DNA from: Microbacterium maritypicum MF109
Lineage (GTDB): Bacteria; Actinomycetota; Actinomycetes; Actinomycetales; Microbacteriaceae
Direction of reading: 5' to 3'
Length of the DNA: 64,000 nt
Assembly (NCBI RefSeq): GCF_000455825.1
Contig: NZ_ATAO01000002.1
Coordinates: 109,497 to 173,496 of the forward strand
Position 1 is the first letter of the stretch. Every line of letters begins with the position of its first letter. Of this stretch, positions 41,832-50,829 are shown one piece after another. The notes below the pieces were generated by a model. It was not told the DNA's origin and ran no database searches. It worked only from the letters and a program-made list of their open reading frames with translations. A program made the translations under genes and the position numbers.

Positions 41832-43202
41832 TTACTCGTCGAGCTTCGCCTGCGCGTCGGTCTGCACCTGAGCGAGCAGAGCGTCGATGTCGGCGTTCTG
41901 GTCGGTCAGGACCTTCTGCACCACGGTGTCGAGGAGGGCATACACCTCCTGCGTCTTCACCTTCGGCTCACCCACCGGCGTCTGGTCCCAGATGCGGTCG
42001 CTGAACGGCGCCATCTGCTCGACCGGGACGTTGATGTAGTCGGCGATCCACACCTGCGACTCGTCGTACAGCTCACGGCTGAGCACCGGGAGCAGCGGGG
42101 TGCCCACCGCCTGGCCGGACTCGTTCAGGGTCTTCGCATCGAGCACCGCCGCGTCCTCGTCCATCAGCTTCTGCATGTAGTACCAGTCGATCCACGTGAC
42201 CGCCGCCTCCTTCGTCGCGTCGTCGACCGTGGGGCTGATCACCGCGATGTCACCGCCGCCGAGCGTGCCGGGGTCGTCGCCTTCCATGGGCACGACGGTC
42301 ATGCCGTAGATGTCCGAGTCCATGCCGAAGTCGCGCACGAGGGCGGTGTAGATGTCGGAACCCGACGTGTACATGCCGATGTTGCCGGCGGCGAACTCCT
42401 GGTTGATCGTTCCCCAGTCGAGGTCGACCTTCGACCCGAACGAGCCGTCCTCCCACTTCACATCGTGCAGGAACTGCAGCGAGGCCTTGGTCGCATCGTT
42501 GTCGATCGTCGACTCGGCTGTGCCGTCTCCGTTGTCGGTCTGGGTGCGACCGCCGCGGGCGACGGTCTGCGAGGTGAGCTGCCACCCGCCGGTGTTGTTG
42601 ATCGCCATCTGCGCGTACCCGGCCTTGCCCGTGGCATCCGTGATCTTCTTGGCTGCCTCGCGGATCTCGTCCCACGTCTCCGGCGGGTTGTCGGGGTCGA
42701 GCCCGGCCTGCTCGAACAGGTCGCGGTTGTAGTGCAGTGCGGCGGCGTATGCCTGACGCGGGAACCCGTAGATCTTGCCGTCGGCGCCGGTGACACCGTC
42801 GAGGATGATCGGGTTGAACTTGTCGGTGTAGCCGAGCTTCTCGATCGCGTCGGTCACGTCCATCAGCTGCCCGTTCTCGAGCAGCGTCTTCGAGTCGGTG
42901 AACGGCACGGTGAAGACGTCGGGCAGGCTTCCGCCGGCGAGCTGCACGGCGAAGGTCGGGCCCTCCCACTCGTACTCGACGCCGATGATGTCGATGTCGG
43001 GGTGTTCCTTCTCGAACTGCTTCTCCTGCGCGGCGAACGCATCGTAGGCCGCAGCGTCCGCTCCCGGGGGGAACGTCGCGACGCGCAGCTCGAGGCGTCC
43101 GTCGCCGCTGTCGCCGTCGCCGCTGGACGTGCAGCCGGCGAGCGCGCCGACTGTCGCGAGCACGGCGATGCCGGCGACCATGGCCTTCGTTGATGACTTC
43201 AT
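41832..43202 (-). CDS. Sugar-binding lipoprotein of the ABC importer
   Basis: 456 residues. Lipoprotein signal with lipobox LAGC (Cys24 after GIAVLATVGALAG), then a CUT1 family 1 solute-binding fold: VATFPPGADAAAYDAFAAQEKQFEKEHPDI, PDVFTVPFTDSKTLLENGQLMDVT, DGKIYGFPRQAYAAALHYNRDLFEQAGLDPDNPPETWDE. Captures an oligosaccharide or glycoside outside the membrane and hands it to the two permeases. ATG follows GGAAGGA. Whether it is specific for rhamnosides or glucosides cannot be told. Confidence 0.93.
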   Translation of the reverse strand: MKSSTKAMVAGIAVLATVGALAGCTSSGDGDSGDGRLELRVATFPPGADAAAYDAFAAQEKQFEKEHPDIDIIGVEYEWEGPTFAVQLAGGSLPDVFTVPFTDSKTLLENGQLMDVTDAIEKLGYTDKFNPIILDGVTGADGKIYGFPRQAYAAALHYNRDLFEQAGLDPDNPPETWDEIREAAKKITDATGKAGYAQMAINNTGGWQLTSQTVARGGRTQTDNGDGTAESTIDNDATKASLQFLHDVKWEDGSFGSKVDLDWGTINQEFAAGNIGMYTSGSDIYTALVRDFGMDSDIYGMTVVPMEGDDPGTLGGGDIAVISPTVDDATKEAAVTWIDWYYMQKLMDEDAAVLDAKTLNESGQAVGTPLLPVLSRELYDESQVWIADYINVPVEQMAPFSDRIWDQTPVGEPKVKTQEVYALLDTVVQKVLTDQNADIDALLAQVQTDAQAKLDE

Positions 43203-43242
43203 TGTCTGTCCTTCCATGTGGTGCTGATCGGGTGGTGCAGGG

Positions 43243-44934
43243 CTACTTCGGCGCCCGGTGCGGGTGCGCGGGGACGGCTCGGAGGGCGAGCCAGGCTGTG
43301 GAGTCAGGAGGGAGCGCACCGTCGAGTGGCGCGCTGGCGAGGAGCACCCCGTGGTGCGCCGGCAGCGGCACGGGCGCGGACCCGAGGTTCGTGATGCTGA
43401 GCGTGCCGTCCCCTCTGCGGAACGCGAGCACGTCGGCGCCGAGCTCGAGCCACTCGAGGTCGTCTCCGGCGAGGTCGTCGAGTCGACGGCGCAGCGCGAT
43501 CGTCGCGCGGTACAGGTTGAGGGTCGAGTCGGGGTCCCTGTGCTGCGCGTCGACCGTGAGCGCCTCCCAGTCCTCGGGCTGCGGAAGCCACGGGGCGCCG
43601 CCGAAGCCGTACGGCGTGGCCGTTCCGGACCAGGGCAGAGGCACGCGGCATCCGTCGCGCCCCGGGTCGACCCCGCCAGAGCGGAAGTGCATGGGGTCCT
43701 CGATCGCGTCGAGGGGCAGTTCCACTTCGGGAAGGCCGAGCTCATCGCCCTGGTAGATGTAGAGACTGCCCGGCAGCGCCGCGACGAGCAGCGCCGCGGC
43801 GCGAGCGCGGCTCGCGCCGCGTACGGCATCCGTCGCGGTGCCGAAGCGCTTGCGCTCGAACGCGAAAGAGGAATCGGCCTGTCCGTACCGGGTGACCGGA
43901 CGCGTGACGTCGTGGTTCGAGAGCACCCAGGTCGCCGGCGCGCCGACCGGCGCGTGTTCGGCGAGCGTGCGGGTGATGGAGTCACGCATCGCCCTGGCGC
44001 TCCACGGCTGCGTCATGAATCCGAAGTTGAAAGCCGTGTGCATCTCGCCGGGGCGCAGATAGCGGGCGAAGCGCTCGGCGTCGTCGAGCCACACCTCGCC
44101 GACGAGCACCCTTTCGCCGTCGTACTCATCCGCGACGGACCGCCAGTCGCGGTAGATGTCGTGCAGCTCGTCGCGGTCGATGTGCGGGTGGCCGACCGTG
44201 GGAGCGGAGCCCGGCGGAAGGTCGGGAAGAGTTGGGTCCTTGACCGGGAGCGCCGCGGAGTCGATGCGGACGCCCGCGACGCCTCGGTCGAACCAGAATC
44301 GCAGGACGTCCTCGTGCTCACGCCGCACATCCGGGTGGTTCCAGTTCAGGTCCGGCTGTTCTGGGGTGAACAGGTGCAGATACCACTCGCCGTCGGAGCC
44401 GTCGGGGTTCTGCGTGCGCGACCAGGTCTCGCCCTGAAAGCTCGAGACCCAGTTGGTCGGGATGCCGTCACCATGCTCGCCCCGACCGGAGTGGAACCAG
44501 AAGCGCTCGCGCTCCGGGCTGCCGGGGCCGGCCGCCAGCGCCTGTCGGAACCACTCGTGCTGATCGGAGATGTGGTTGGGCACGATGTCGACGATCGTGC
44601 GGATGCCGAGTTCAAGCGCCTCCGCGATCAGGTGCTCCGCCTCTTCGAGGGTGCCGAAGCGGGGGTCGATGCGGCGGTAGTCCTGTACGTCGTAGCCGCC
44701 GTCCGCGAGCGGGCTCAGGTACCAGGGGGTGAACCAGAGCGCGTCGACGCCGAGGCTCTTCAGGTAGGGCAGCCGCGAGCGGACGCCGGCGAGATCTCCG
44801 ATGCCGTCACCGTTGCCGTCCGCGAAGCTGCGCACGTACACCTGGTAGATGACGGCTGTGCGCCACCACCCCTCGCCCACGGGCATCGTCAAGGTGCGGG
44901 CCGGTGCCGCCGTGCGCAGAACGTCAGTGTCCAC
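43243..44934 (-). CDS. GH13 alpha-glucosidase / oligo-1,6-glucosidase-like enzyme
   Basis: 563 residues from GTG 44934. Conserved GH13 regions: VDIVPNHIS, GVRIDSAALP with nucleophile Asp225, VLVGEVWLDD with acid/base Glu280, LSNHDVTR with Asp342. It begins directly with AVIYQVYVRSFADGNGDGIGDLAG (subfamily 23/30/31-like). Cleaves terminal alpha-glucosidic bonds in the cytoplasm. GTG is 4 bases after GAGGAG; a longer in-frame start has no ribosome-binding site. Same strand as the ABC genes (40 bases upstream of the binding protein) so probably transcribed with them; a LacI-type site lies upstream. Confidence 0.92.
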   Translation of the reverse strand: MDTDVLRTAAPARTLTMPVGEGWWRTAVIYQVYVRSFADGNGDGIGDLAGVRSRLPYLKSLGVDALWFTPWYLSPLADGGYDVQDYRRIDPRFGTLEEAEHLIAEALELGIRTIVDIVPNHISDQHEWFRQALAAGPGSPERERFWFHSGRGEHGDGIPTNWVSSFQGETWSRTQNPDGSDGEWYLHLFTPEQPDLNWNHPDVRREHEDVLRFWFDRGVAGVRIDSAALPVKDPTLPDLPPGSAPTVGHPHIDRDELHDIYRDWRSVADEYDGERVLVGEVWLDDAERFARYLRPGEMHTAFNFGFMTQPWSARAMRDSITRTLAEHAPVGAPATWVLSNHDVTRPVTRYGQADSSFAFERKRFGTATDAVRGASRARAAALLVAALPGSLYIYQGDELGLPEVELPLDAIEDPMHFRSGGVDPGRDGCRVPLPWSGTATPYGFGGAPWLPQPEDWEALTVDAQHRDPDSTLNLYRATIALRRRLDDLAGDDLEWLELGADVLAFRRGDGTLSITNLGSAPVPLPAHHGVLLASAPLDGALPPDSTAWLALRAVPAHPHRAPK

Positions 44935-44979
44935 AGATCTCCTCGTCGTCGATGGCGATGAGTCGAATGTAGCTTTTCC

Positions 44980-44998
44980 GCGCGTTCCGTGCAAGAAC
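44980..44998. promoter_or_regulatory. LacI-type operator upstream of GH13
   Basis: GCGCGTTC-CG-TGCAAG (44980-44995), continuing AAC to 44998, which matches the sites beside the LacI gene (see 46098-46136). It lies 46 bases upstream of the GH13 start codon. Confidence 0.65.
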
Positions 44999-45072
44999 TA
45001 AACAGAATGTTGGAAAATTGCGATGGCTTACATGCGCGCACAAGGACGGCTCGGGGCCGTCCGCAGCTCAGA

Positions 45073-46077
45073 TCAGCGCAGCGGGCCCGTCGAGGCTCGC
45101 AGCACCAGCTCGGGCTCGAACAGCAGTTCGTCGCTCGGCTGGGCCGTGCCGGCGATCTGCGCGAGCAGCAGGGCGATCACGGCGCGCCCCATGGACTCGA
45201 TCGGTTGTCGCACCGTCGTCAGCGGAGGTTCGGTGCAACTCATCAGCGCCGAGTCGTCGAACCCGACGATGCTCACGTCCCCCGGCACGGAAAGTCCGGC
45301 TCGCCGCGCCGCGCGTACGGCCCCGAGTGCCATCGGGTCGCTCGCGCACACGATCGCGGTCGCGCCGGCAGCGAAGAGGCGCGAGGCCCCTGCCTGCCCG
45401 GACTCGAGCGAGTACATGCCGCGCACCACGAGCTCGTCGGACAGCGGTGCCCCGAGCGCATCCAGCAGTCGGCGCGCGGACTCGAGCTTGCGGCGGGAGG
45501 GGACGTGGTCCTCCGGCCCCAGGAGCAGTCCGATCCTCCGATGCCCGAGCTGGTGCACATGCAGCACGGCCTGTTCCGCCGCGGCGGCGTCGTCGGTCGA
45601 CACCGTCGCGAAGTGCAGCTCGGCGACGCGGGCGTTGACGAGCACGGTCGGCAGGTTCACCTGGCGCAGCCGCTCGTAGTGCTCATGTGCGGCGTCCGCC
45701 TGCGTGTAATTCCCGCCGAGGAAGATGACGCCCGAGACCTGCTGCGCGAGGAGGAGGTCGACGTAGTCCGACTCGGTCACTCCGCCGGCGTTCTGGGTGC
45801 ACAGCAGAGGCGTGTAGCCGTTCTGGGTGAGTGCGCCGCCGACGATCTCGGCGAACGCGGGGAAAATCGGGTTCTGCAGTTCGGGGAGCACGAGTCCGAC
45901 GAGGCGGGCACGCTCGCCCCGGAGCTTGGTCGGCCGCTCGTAGCCGAGCACGTCGAGGGCGGTGAGGACCGCCTGCCGGGTGGCGTCGGAGACCCCCGGC
46001 TTCTCGTTGAGCACGCGGCTGACCGTTGCCTCGCTCACACCGACCTTGCGGGCCACCTCTGCCAGTCGCTTCGACAT
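45073..46077 (-). CDS. LacI-family transcriptional repressor
   Basis: 334 residues. HTH RLAEVARKVGVSEATVSRVLNEKPGVSDATRQAVL (4-40), hinge LGYERPTKLRGERARLVGLVLPEL, then a periplasmic-binding-like sugar domain with CASDPMALGAVRAARRAGLSVPGDVSIVGFDDSALM. Located upstream of, and transcribed toward, the GH13/ABC genes it likely represses; effector probably a mono- or disaccharide. Start ATG 46077 chosen over 46104: TACACT lies 6 bases before it and there is no ribosome-binding site. Confidence 0.92.
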   Translation of the reverse strand: MSKRLAEVARKVGVSEATVSRVLNEKPGVSDATRQAVLTALDVLGYERPTKLRGERARLVGLVLPELQNPIFPAFAEIVGGALTQNGYTPLLCTQNAGGVTESDYVDLLLAQQVSGVIFLGGNYTQADAAHEHYERLRQVNLPTVLVNARVAELHFATVSTDDAAAAEQAVLHVHQLGHRRIGLLLGPEDHVPSRRKLESARRLLDALGAPLSDELVVRGMYSLESGQAGASRLFAAGATAIVCASDPMALGAVRAARRAGLSVPGDVSIVGFDDSALMSCTEPPLTTVRQPIESMGRAVIALLLAQIAGTAQPSDELLFEPELVLRASTGPLR

Positions 46078-46083
46078 GCAGTC

Positions 46084-46136
46084 AGTGTACGCAAATCCTT
46101 GCAAGAACGCGCAAGCAGTTTGCGCGTTCTCGCGAA
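46084..46136 (-). promoter_or_regulatory. LacI gene promoter with two operator-like sites
   Basis: -10 TACACT (46089-46084), six bases, ATG 46077. Site 1 CTTGCAAGAACGCGCAAG (46098-46115) and site 2 TTGCGCGTTCTCGCGAA (46120-46136); together GAACGCGCAA/TTGCGCGTTC also form a perfect 10-bp inverted repeat (46105-46129). Predicts autoregulation by the LacI protein. Confidence 0.75.
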
Positions 46137-46140
46137 GGAC

Positions 46141-47394
46141 TCAGCGGACGTTGCCGTTGGAGCAGGTCTGCTGCGCCGCGGAGTTGCCCTTGATCGAATC
46201 GGGCAGCGCCACGACGTTGTCAGGCGTCGCTGCCGGGTCGGGAGTCGCTGCCGGATCCGTTGCCGGCTGCTCGACTGGCGCCGTCGGCTCCTGCACGACC
46301 ACGCCGTCGTTCTTGTTGTTCTCGTGCGTGATCTGCAGCTGTGCATTCGCATCGAGTGCGTCCCAGAGCGCCGAGGCGGCGGTGTAGTTGGGAACGACCT
46401 TGTTGGGGTTGGCCGAGTCCGTCCCGTTCGGGTACTGCACGAAGACGATGTCCTCGAACGGCACCGACTTGACCGCGAGGGCGATCTGCACGAGCGTCAT
46501 CGGGTTCGTGAGCGACTCACTCGGCTCCAGATTCTGGATCGCGGTGTTCGCGAGCTTCAGCATCACGGGGACGTTGCCGAGCACTTCCCCGCTGATCATC
46601 TTGCGTGCCAGGCTCGACATGTACTGCTGCTGGTTGCCGATGCGGCCCAGGTCGCTGCCGTCACCGACACCGTGACGCGTGCGCAGGAACTGCAGCGCCT
46701 GCAGACCCTCGACCGTGTGGGTTCCCGCAGCCATGTCCAGTCCGGTGTAGCGGTCCTTGATCGGGTTGGCGAGGCAGACGTCGACGCCGCCGATCGCATT
46801 GGTGATCTCGATCACGCCGCCGAAGGTGACGCCGGCCGCGAACTGGATCTCCTGATCGGTGAGCTCGGAGATCGTCTTCACGACGCAGTTCAGGCCGCCG
46901 TCGGTGTAGGCGGTGTTGAGCGGCTGCTTGCTCATCGCGGAGGTGGCGTTGCCGTTCTTGTCGGTGCACGAGGGGATCGGCACCATCAGGTCACGAGGGA
47001 AACTGACGACCGTGATGCGTCGCGGTTCCTGCGAGACGTGGACGAGCAGGTTCACGTCGTTGAGCGTTCCCTCGGCGTCCGAGCCGGAGCAACGAGCACC
47101 GAAGAGGTCCTTGTACTTCTCCTCACAGGTGTCGACGCCTGTGAGGACCATGTTGAAGCCGCCCTCGTACTCGCCGATGTCCGGTGGGATGGGGTCCTGA
47201 CCCTCGATCTCGACCGCGTTCGCCGAGACCGTGCTCGTGAGATCGTAGAAGACGTAGGCACCGACCCCGAGTCCGCTCACCAGCACCACCGCGAGACCGA
47301 TCGCGATGAACTTCAACAGCTGGCCGACGGTGCCAGGAGTGCCCAGCTGACCATGGCGCGCGATCGTGTGACGGCGTCGGGTGTTCTGGCTCAC
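46141..47394 (-). CDS. LytR-CpsA-Psr (LCP) family cell-wall ligase
   Basis: 417 residues. A short cytoplasmic N-terminus with a basic stretch, one membrane helix (FIAIGLAVVLVSGLGVGAYVFYDL, 30-53), then the extracellular LCP domain: GGFNMVLTGVDTCEE, VSFPRDLMVPIPSC, GGVDVCLANPI, TVEGLQALQFLRTRHGVGDGSDLGRIGNQQQYM with the conserved arginines. Six cysteines suggest disulfides. The tail contains PAATPD repeats. LCP enzymes transfer undecaprenyl-linked polymers onto peptidoglycan. GTG start follows AAAGGA at 5 bases. Confidence 0.92.
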   Translation of the reverse strand: MSQNTRRRHTIARHGQLGTPGTVGQLLKFIAIGLAVVLVSGLGVGAYVFYDLTSTVSANAVEIEGQDPIPPDIGEYEGGFNMVLTGVDTCEEKYKDLFGARCSGSDAEGTLNDVNLLVHVSQEPRRITVVSFPRDLMVPIPSCTDKNGNATSAMSKQPLNTAYTDGGLNCVVKTISELTDQEIQFAAGVTFGGVIEITNAIGGVDVCLANPIKDRYTGLDMAAGTHTVEGLQALQFLRTRHGVGDGSDLGRIGNQQQYMSSLARKMISGEVLGNVPVMLKLANTAIQNLEPSESLTNPMTLVQIALAVKSVPFEDIVFVQYPNGTDSANPNKVVPNYTAASALWDALDANAQLQITHENNKNDGVVVQEPTAPVEQPATDPAATPDPAATPDNVVALPDSIKGNSAAQQTCSNGNVR

Positions 47395-47417
47395 TCGGGT
47401 CCTTTCGGATCAAGCGC

Positions 47418-47434
47418 CGGTGCGGGGGGCACCG
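47418..47434 (-). terminator. Short hairpin between tRNA-Ser(TGA) and the LCP gene
   Basis: CGGTGC-5 bases-GCACCG, a 6-bp GC stem, 11 bases beyond the tRNA 3' end; only a weak T-rich continuation. Confidence 0.4.
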
Positions 47435-47444
47435 TGCTCACATG

Positions 47445-47529
47445 CGGAGGGTGTGGGATTCGAACCCACGAGACATCTCTGCCCACTGGTTTTCAAGACC
47501 AGCTCCATCGGCCGCTCGGACAACCCTCC
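47445..47529 (-). tRNA. tRNA-Ser (anticodon TGA)
   Basis: 85 nt class II tRNA. Acceptor GGAGGGT/ACCCTCC, discriminator G, anticodon stem CTGGT/ACCAG with loop CTTGAAA giving TGA, long variable arm (GGGCAGAGATGTCTC region), T-arm GGTTCGAATCC. It lies on the strand and downstream of serS and a HAD gene. Confidence 0.95.
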
Positions 47530-47571
47530 CGACAGATGCTTCTGTCGACCAGGCGTGAGTCTAGCCGAGTT

Positions 47572-48393
47572 CTATTCTCCTGCGCTGACCTGGGCGGGGG
47601 CTGGAAGCGTGTCGAGAGCCCGCGCGAGGCCGCCGTCGACGACATCTGCGGTGACCTCGCCCGCCGCTTCCTTCACCACGTCGGGGGCCTGCCCCATCGC
47701 CACCGCTCGTCCGCCGAGCGAGCGGGCCCAGCCGAACATCCCGATGTCGTTGCGTCCGTCGCCGGCGACGAAGATGCGGCCCTCGTCGAGCCCGAGTTCC
47801 GTGCGCACCTGTTCCAACGCCGTGCCCTTGTCGACACCCTGCGGTGCGATGTCGAGCCACGCGGTCCACCCGATCGCGTAGGACACCTCGTTGAGACCGG
47901 CATCCGCCACCAGACGGTGGAAGTCCTCTTCGTCGTGACCGGGAGAGACGACGACGATACGCGAGACGGGGAGCTCCCCGAGCTCGTCGAAGTCGACCTG
48001 CCGGCCGCCGTCGAGAGTCCAGTCGTCGAGCTGCTCGGTGAACAGTCGCTGGCCCGAGGCGAGTTCGACCATGTATCGGGCATCGGGAAGACGCTCGCGC
48101 AGCAGACCGAGGACAGGGGTCGGATCGAAGGTCTCGACGTTCCAGCGCTCCCAGTCGTCGCCGGAGCGCCGCATCGTCACCGCGCCGTTGGAGCACACCA
48201 CGTAGTCGGCGGTCAGGCCGAGCTCCTCGACATAGCGTCGCGTGGCCATCCAACTGCGCCCTGTGGCGATGGTGACGACGTTCCCGCCGTCGCGCACCCT
48301 GGCGATGGCTTCCGGAACGCCGGGGCTCATCGTCTCGTCCTGCAGCAGGATCGTCCCGTCGACGTCGAGGCCGACCAGCCAGGGTCCTGTCAT
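47572..48393 (-). CDS. Cof-type HAD phosphatase
   Basis: 273 residues. Motif [16 protein letters not shown], motif [11 protein letters not shown], Lys in [14 protein letters not shown] and motif [17 protein letters not shown], with the C2B cap (YVVCSNGAV ... [13 protein letters not shown]). Cof/YbjI-like phosphatases act on sugar phosphates, PLP or pyrophosphorylated precursors. ATG overlaps the stop of serS by 4 bases, so it is translated with serS; tRNA-Ser(TGA) follows 42 bases later. Confidence 0.9.
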   Translation of the reverse strand: MTGPWLVGLDVDGTILLQDETMSPGVPEAIARVRDGGNVVTIATGRSWMATRRYVEELGLTADYVVCSNGAVTMRRSGDDWERWNVETFDPTPVLGLLRERLPDARYMVELASGQRLFTEQLDDWTLDGGRQVDFDELGELPVSRIVVVSPGHDEEDFHRLVADAGLNEVSYAIGWTAWLDIAPQGVDKGTALEQVRTELGLDEGRIFVAGDGRNDIGMFGWARSLGGRAVAMGQAPDVVKEAAGEVTADVVDGGLARALDTLPAPAQVSAGE

Positions 48394-49706
48394 CGGGCGG
48401 CCCGCCCGGCCGCGAGGGGCTCGATCACTTCGAGGCCGCCGAGATACGGCCGCAGAACCTCCGGCACGCGCACCGAGCCGTCGGCCTGCTGGTGCGTCTC
48501 GAGCAGGGCGACGATCCAGCGGGTGGTGGCGAGAGTGCCGTTCAGGGTGGCCACGTGCTGCGTCTTGGCCGTGCCCTGGCCCGCGGGATCGGCCGCGTCG
48601 ACGGCCGGGCGGTGACGCACGTCGAGCCGTCGCGCCTGATAGGTCGTGCAGTTCGAGGTCGAGGTGAGTTCACGGAACGCGCCCTGCGTGGGGACCCACG
48701 CCTCGATGTCGTACTTGCGTGCCGCGCTCGATCCGAGGTCTCCGGCCGCGACGTCGATCACGCGATAGGCGAGGCCGAGCGAGGTCAGCATCTCCTCCTG
48801 CAGCGCGACGAGGCGCAGGTGCTCGGCTTCCGCCTCTTCCGCGGTCGTGTAGACGAACATCTCGAGCTTGTTGAACTGGTGCACGCGGATGATGCCGCGG
48901 GTGTCCTTGCCATGCGATCCGGCCTCTCGCCGGTAGCAGGTCGACCAGCCGGCATAACGGAGGGCACCATCGGACAGGTCGACGATCTCGTCTTTGTGGT
49001 AGCCGGCGAGGGCGACCTCGCTGGTGCCCACCAGGTACAGGTCGTCATCCTTGTCGAGGTGGTAGACCTCGTCGGCGTGCTCGCCGAGGAACCCGGTGCC
49101 CTGCATGATCTCCGGACGAACGAGCGTCGGGGTGATCAGCGGCACGAATCCGTTCTGCAGCGCTTTGTCGAGCGCCAGGTTCATCAACGCGATCTCGAGG
49201 CGCGCGCCGATGCCGCGCAGGAAGTAGAAACGGGCGCCCGACACTTTGGCGCCGCGTTCCATATCGATCGCACCGAGGAGTTCACCGAGCTCGAGGTGGT
49301 CCTTCGGCTCGAAATCGAAAGCCGGCACGTCGCCGACACGACGCAGCTCGACGAAGTCCGCCTCGCCGCCGGCGGGGACACCGTCGATCACCACGTTCTC
49401 GATTCGAGCGAGTGCGGCTGCCGCTGCGTCCGCAGCCTCGTTCGCCGCATGCTGAGCCTGCTTGACACGCTCCGCGAGGTCTTTCGCCTGCGCGACCAGC
49501 GCCGCCTTCTCCTCCTTGGGGGCCTTCGCGACCTGCTTGCCGAAGGCGTTCTGCTCGGCGCGCAGCTCTTCGAAAGCGGACAGCGCGGACCTGCGCGATC
49601 GATCGGCCTCGAGAGCGACGTCGACGGTGCTCTGGTCGTTTCCACGAGCAGTCTGCGAACGGCGGACGATCTCCGGGTTTTCGCGGAGGAGTGCGAGGTC
49701 GATCAT
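48390..49706 (-). CDS. serS: Seryl-tRNA synthetase
   Basis: 438 residues. N-terminal long coiled-coil arm (~27-100) that holds the variable arm of tRNA-Ser, then the class II core: [17 protein letters not shown], motif 2 [31 protein letters not shown], and motif 3 [40 protein letters not shown]. Charges tRNA-Ser (and tRNA-Sec) with serine. ATG is 6 bases after TAGACT with no ribosome-binding site (leaderless). Divergent from the lipid kinase gene. Confidence 0.97.
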   Translation of the reverse strand: MIDLALLRENPEIVRRSQTARGNDQSTVDVALEADRSRRSALSAFEELRAEQNAFGKQVAKAPKEEKAALVAQAKDLAERVKQAQHAANEAADAAAAALARIENVVIDGVPAGGEADFVELRRVGDVPAFDFEPKDHLELGELLGAIDMERGAKVSGARFYFLRGIGARLEIALMNLALDKALQNGFVPLITPTLVRPEIMQGTGFLGEHADEVYHLDKDDDLYLVGTSEVALAGYHKDEIVDLSDGALRYAGWSTCYRREAGSHGKDTRGIIRVHQFNKLEMFVYTTAEEAEAEHLRLVALQEEMLTSLGLAYRVIDVAAGDLGSSAARKYDIEAWVPTQGAFRELTSTSNCTTYQARRLDVRHRPAVDAADPAGQGTAKTQHVATLNGTLATTRWIVALLETHQQADGSVRVPEVLRPYLGGLEVIEPLAAGRAAR

Positions 49707-49811
49707 CCACCAAGTCTACGGTGAACGCCCGGGCGCGCCGGATGCGAGGACCGCCAGGAGTCACCTGCTCCGGATCGACGGGGCGGGTCTTTCCCGGTTT
49801 AGAGTAGCGCC
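49707..49811. promoter_or_regulatory. Divergent leaderless promoters of serS and the lipid kinase
   Basis: Leftward TAGACT (49718-49713) six bases before ATG 49706; rightward TAGAGT (49800-49805) six bases before ATG 49812. No operator palindrome noticed between them. Confidence 0.55.
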
Positions 49812-50810
49812 ATGACATCCAGCGCACCCGTCCAGCGACAGGCGGCGCTCGTCTACAACCCCATCAAGGTCGACGGCAAGCATCTCCGCGCCACAGTGCG
49901 CGACCTCTCGCGCGAAGCAGGATGGGCGCATCCGGCGTTCTATCCCACGACGCTCGAGGATGCCGGGCAGCTTGCCACTGCGCAGGCTCTGGAGCGCGGG
50001 GTGGACGTCGTGCTGGTCGCCGGAGGCGATGGCACGGTGCGGGCGGTGTCCGAGGCGATCGCGAACAGCGGGGTGCCGTTGGCGATCCTGCCCAGCGGCA
50101 CCGGAAACCTGCTGGCCCGCAATCTCGGCCTCCCCCTCGGTGACCCGACCGAGATGATCCGCGCCGCGCTCGGCGACTTCCGGCATCCGATCGACATCGG
50201 CTGGGCCCGCCTCACACGAGAAGACGGCGAGGAGGCCCAACACGCCTTCGTGGTGCTGGCGGGCATGGGGCTCGACGCCGACATGATCGCGAACACCCGA
50301 TCCGACCTGAAGAAGTCCGTGGGATGGATCGCGTACGTCGACGGTGCCGCCCGCTCACTGCCGCGCGCGAAGCCGTTCCGGGCCGTCTACCAGGTCGATG
50401 ACGGACGCCTGCACTCGCACCGCGCGTACAGCCTGCTCTTCGCGAACTGCGGCACTCTCCCCGCCGGCATCTCCCTGATCCCCGACGCATCGATCACCGA
50501 CGCCGCCCTGGACGTCGCCGTCATCCAGCCGACCGGCATGTTCGGCTGGTTCGGGGTCTGGCGGAAGATCTGGTGGGACAACTCCGTGCTCCGCCGCTTC
50601 CGCGCCGGACGCCGGGTACTCGAGCACCGCGGTAAGAACGCCTCGGTGCACTACTTCCACGGTGCCGCCGCCGAAGCCGCAGCACCCGAGCCCATCCCGA
50701 TCGAACTCGACGGCGACGAGTTCGGTGAAGCGGTGCGCATCACCTGCTGGGCTGATCCTGGGGCTCTGCTCCTGGCACTGCCGTCAGGCCACCCGGTGCA
50801 CATCCTCTGA
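49812..50810 (+). CDS. Diacylglycerol/lipid kinase family protein
   Basis: 332 residues. DAGK catalytic domain: QAALVYNPIKVDG at the N-terminus, nucleotide-binding VVLVAGGDGTVRAVSEAIANSGVPLAILPSGTGNLLARNLGLP (GGDGT and GTGN), then the C-terminal beta-sandwich. Phosphorylates a lipid substrate such as diacylglycerol, sphingoid base or a mycobacterial-type lipid. Stand-alone; convergent with the lipoprotein gene. Confidence 0.92.
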   Translation: MTSSAPVQRQAALVYNPIKVDGKHLRATVRDLSREAGWAHPAFYPTTLEDAGQLATAQALERGVDVVLVAGGDGTVRAVSEAIANSGVPLAILPSGTGNLLARNLGLPLGDPTEMIRAALGDFRHPIDIGWARLTREDGEEAQHAFVVLAGMGLDADMIANTRSDLKKSVGWIAYVDGAARSLPRAKPFRAVYQVDDGRLHSHRAYSLLFANCGTLPAGISLIPDASITDAALDVAVIQPTGMFGWFGVWRKIWWDNSVLRRFRAGRRVLEHRGKNASVHYFHGAAAEAAAPEPIPIELDGDEFGEAVRITCWADPGALLLALPSGHPVHIL

Positions 50811-50829
50811 GAGCCGCGGCCCCTGACGC

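Noticed and set aside
39076..43193. Two long plus-strand frames opposite the GH3 and ABC genes
   Set aside because: Both are antisense shadows with no conserved motif and conflict with complete genes on the other strand.
44989..48615. 1208-codon plus-strand frame
   Set aside because: It runs antisense over the LacI, LCP and HAD genes and a tRNA gene, so it cannot be a real protein; the translation is low-complexity His/Arg/Val-rich.
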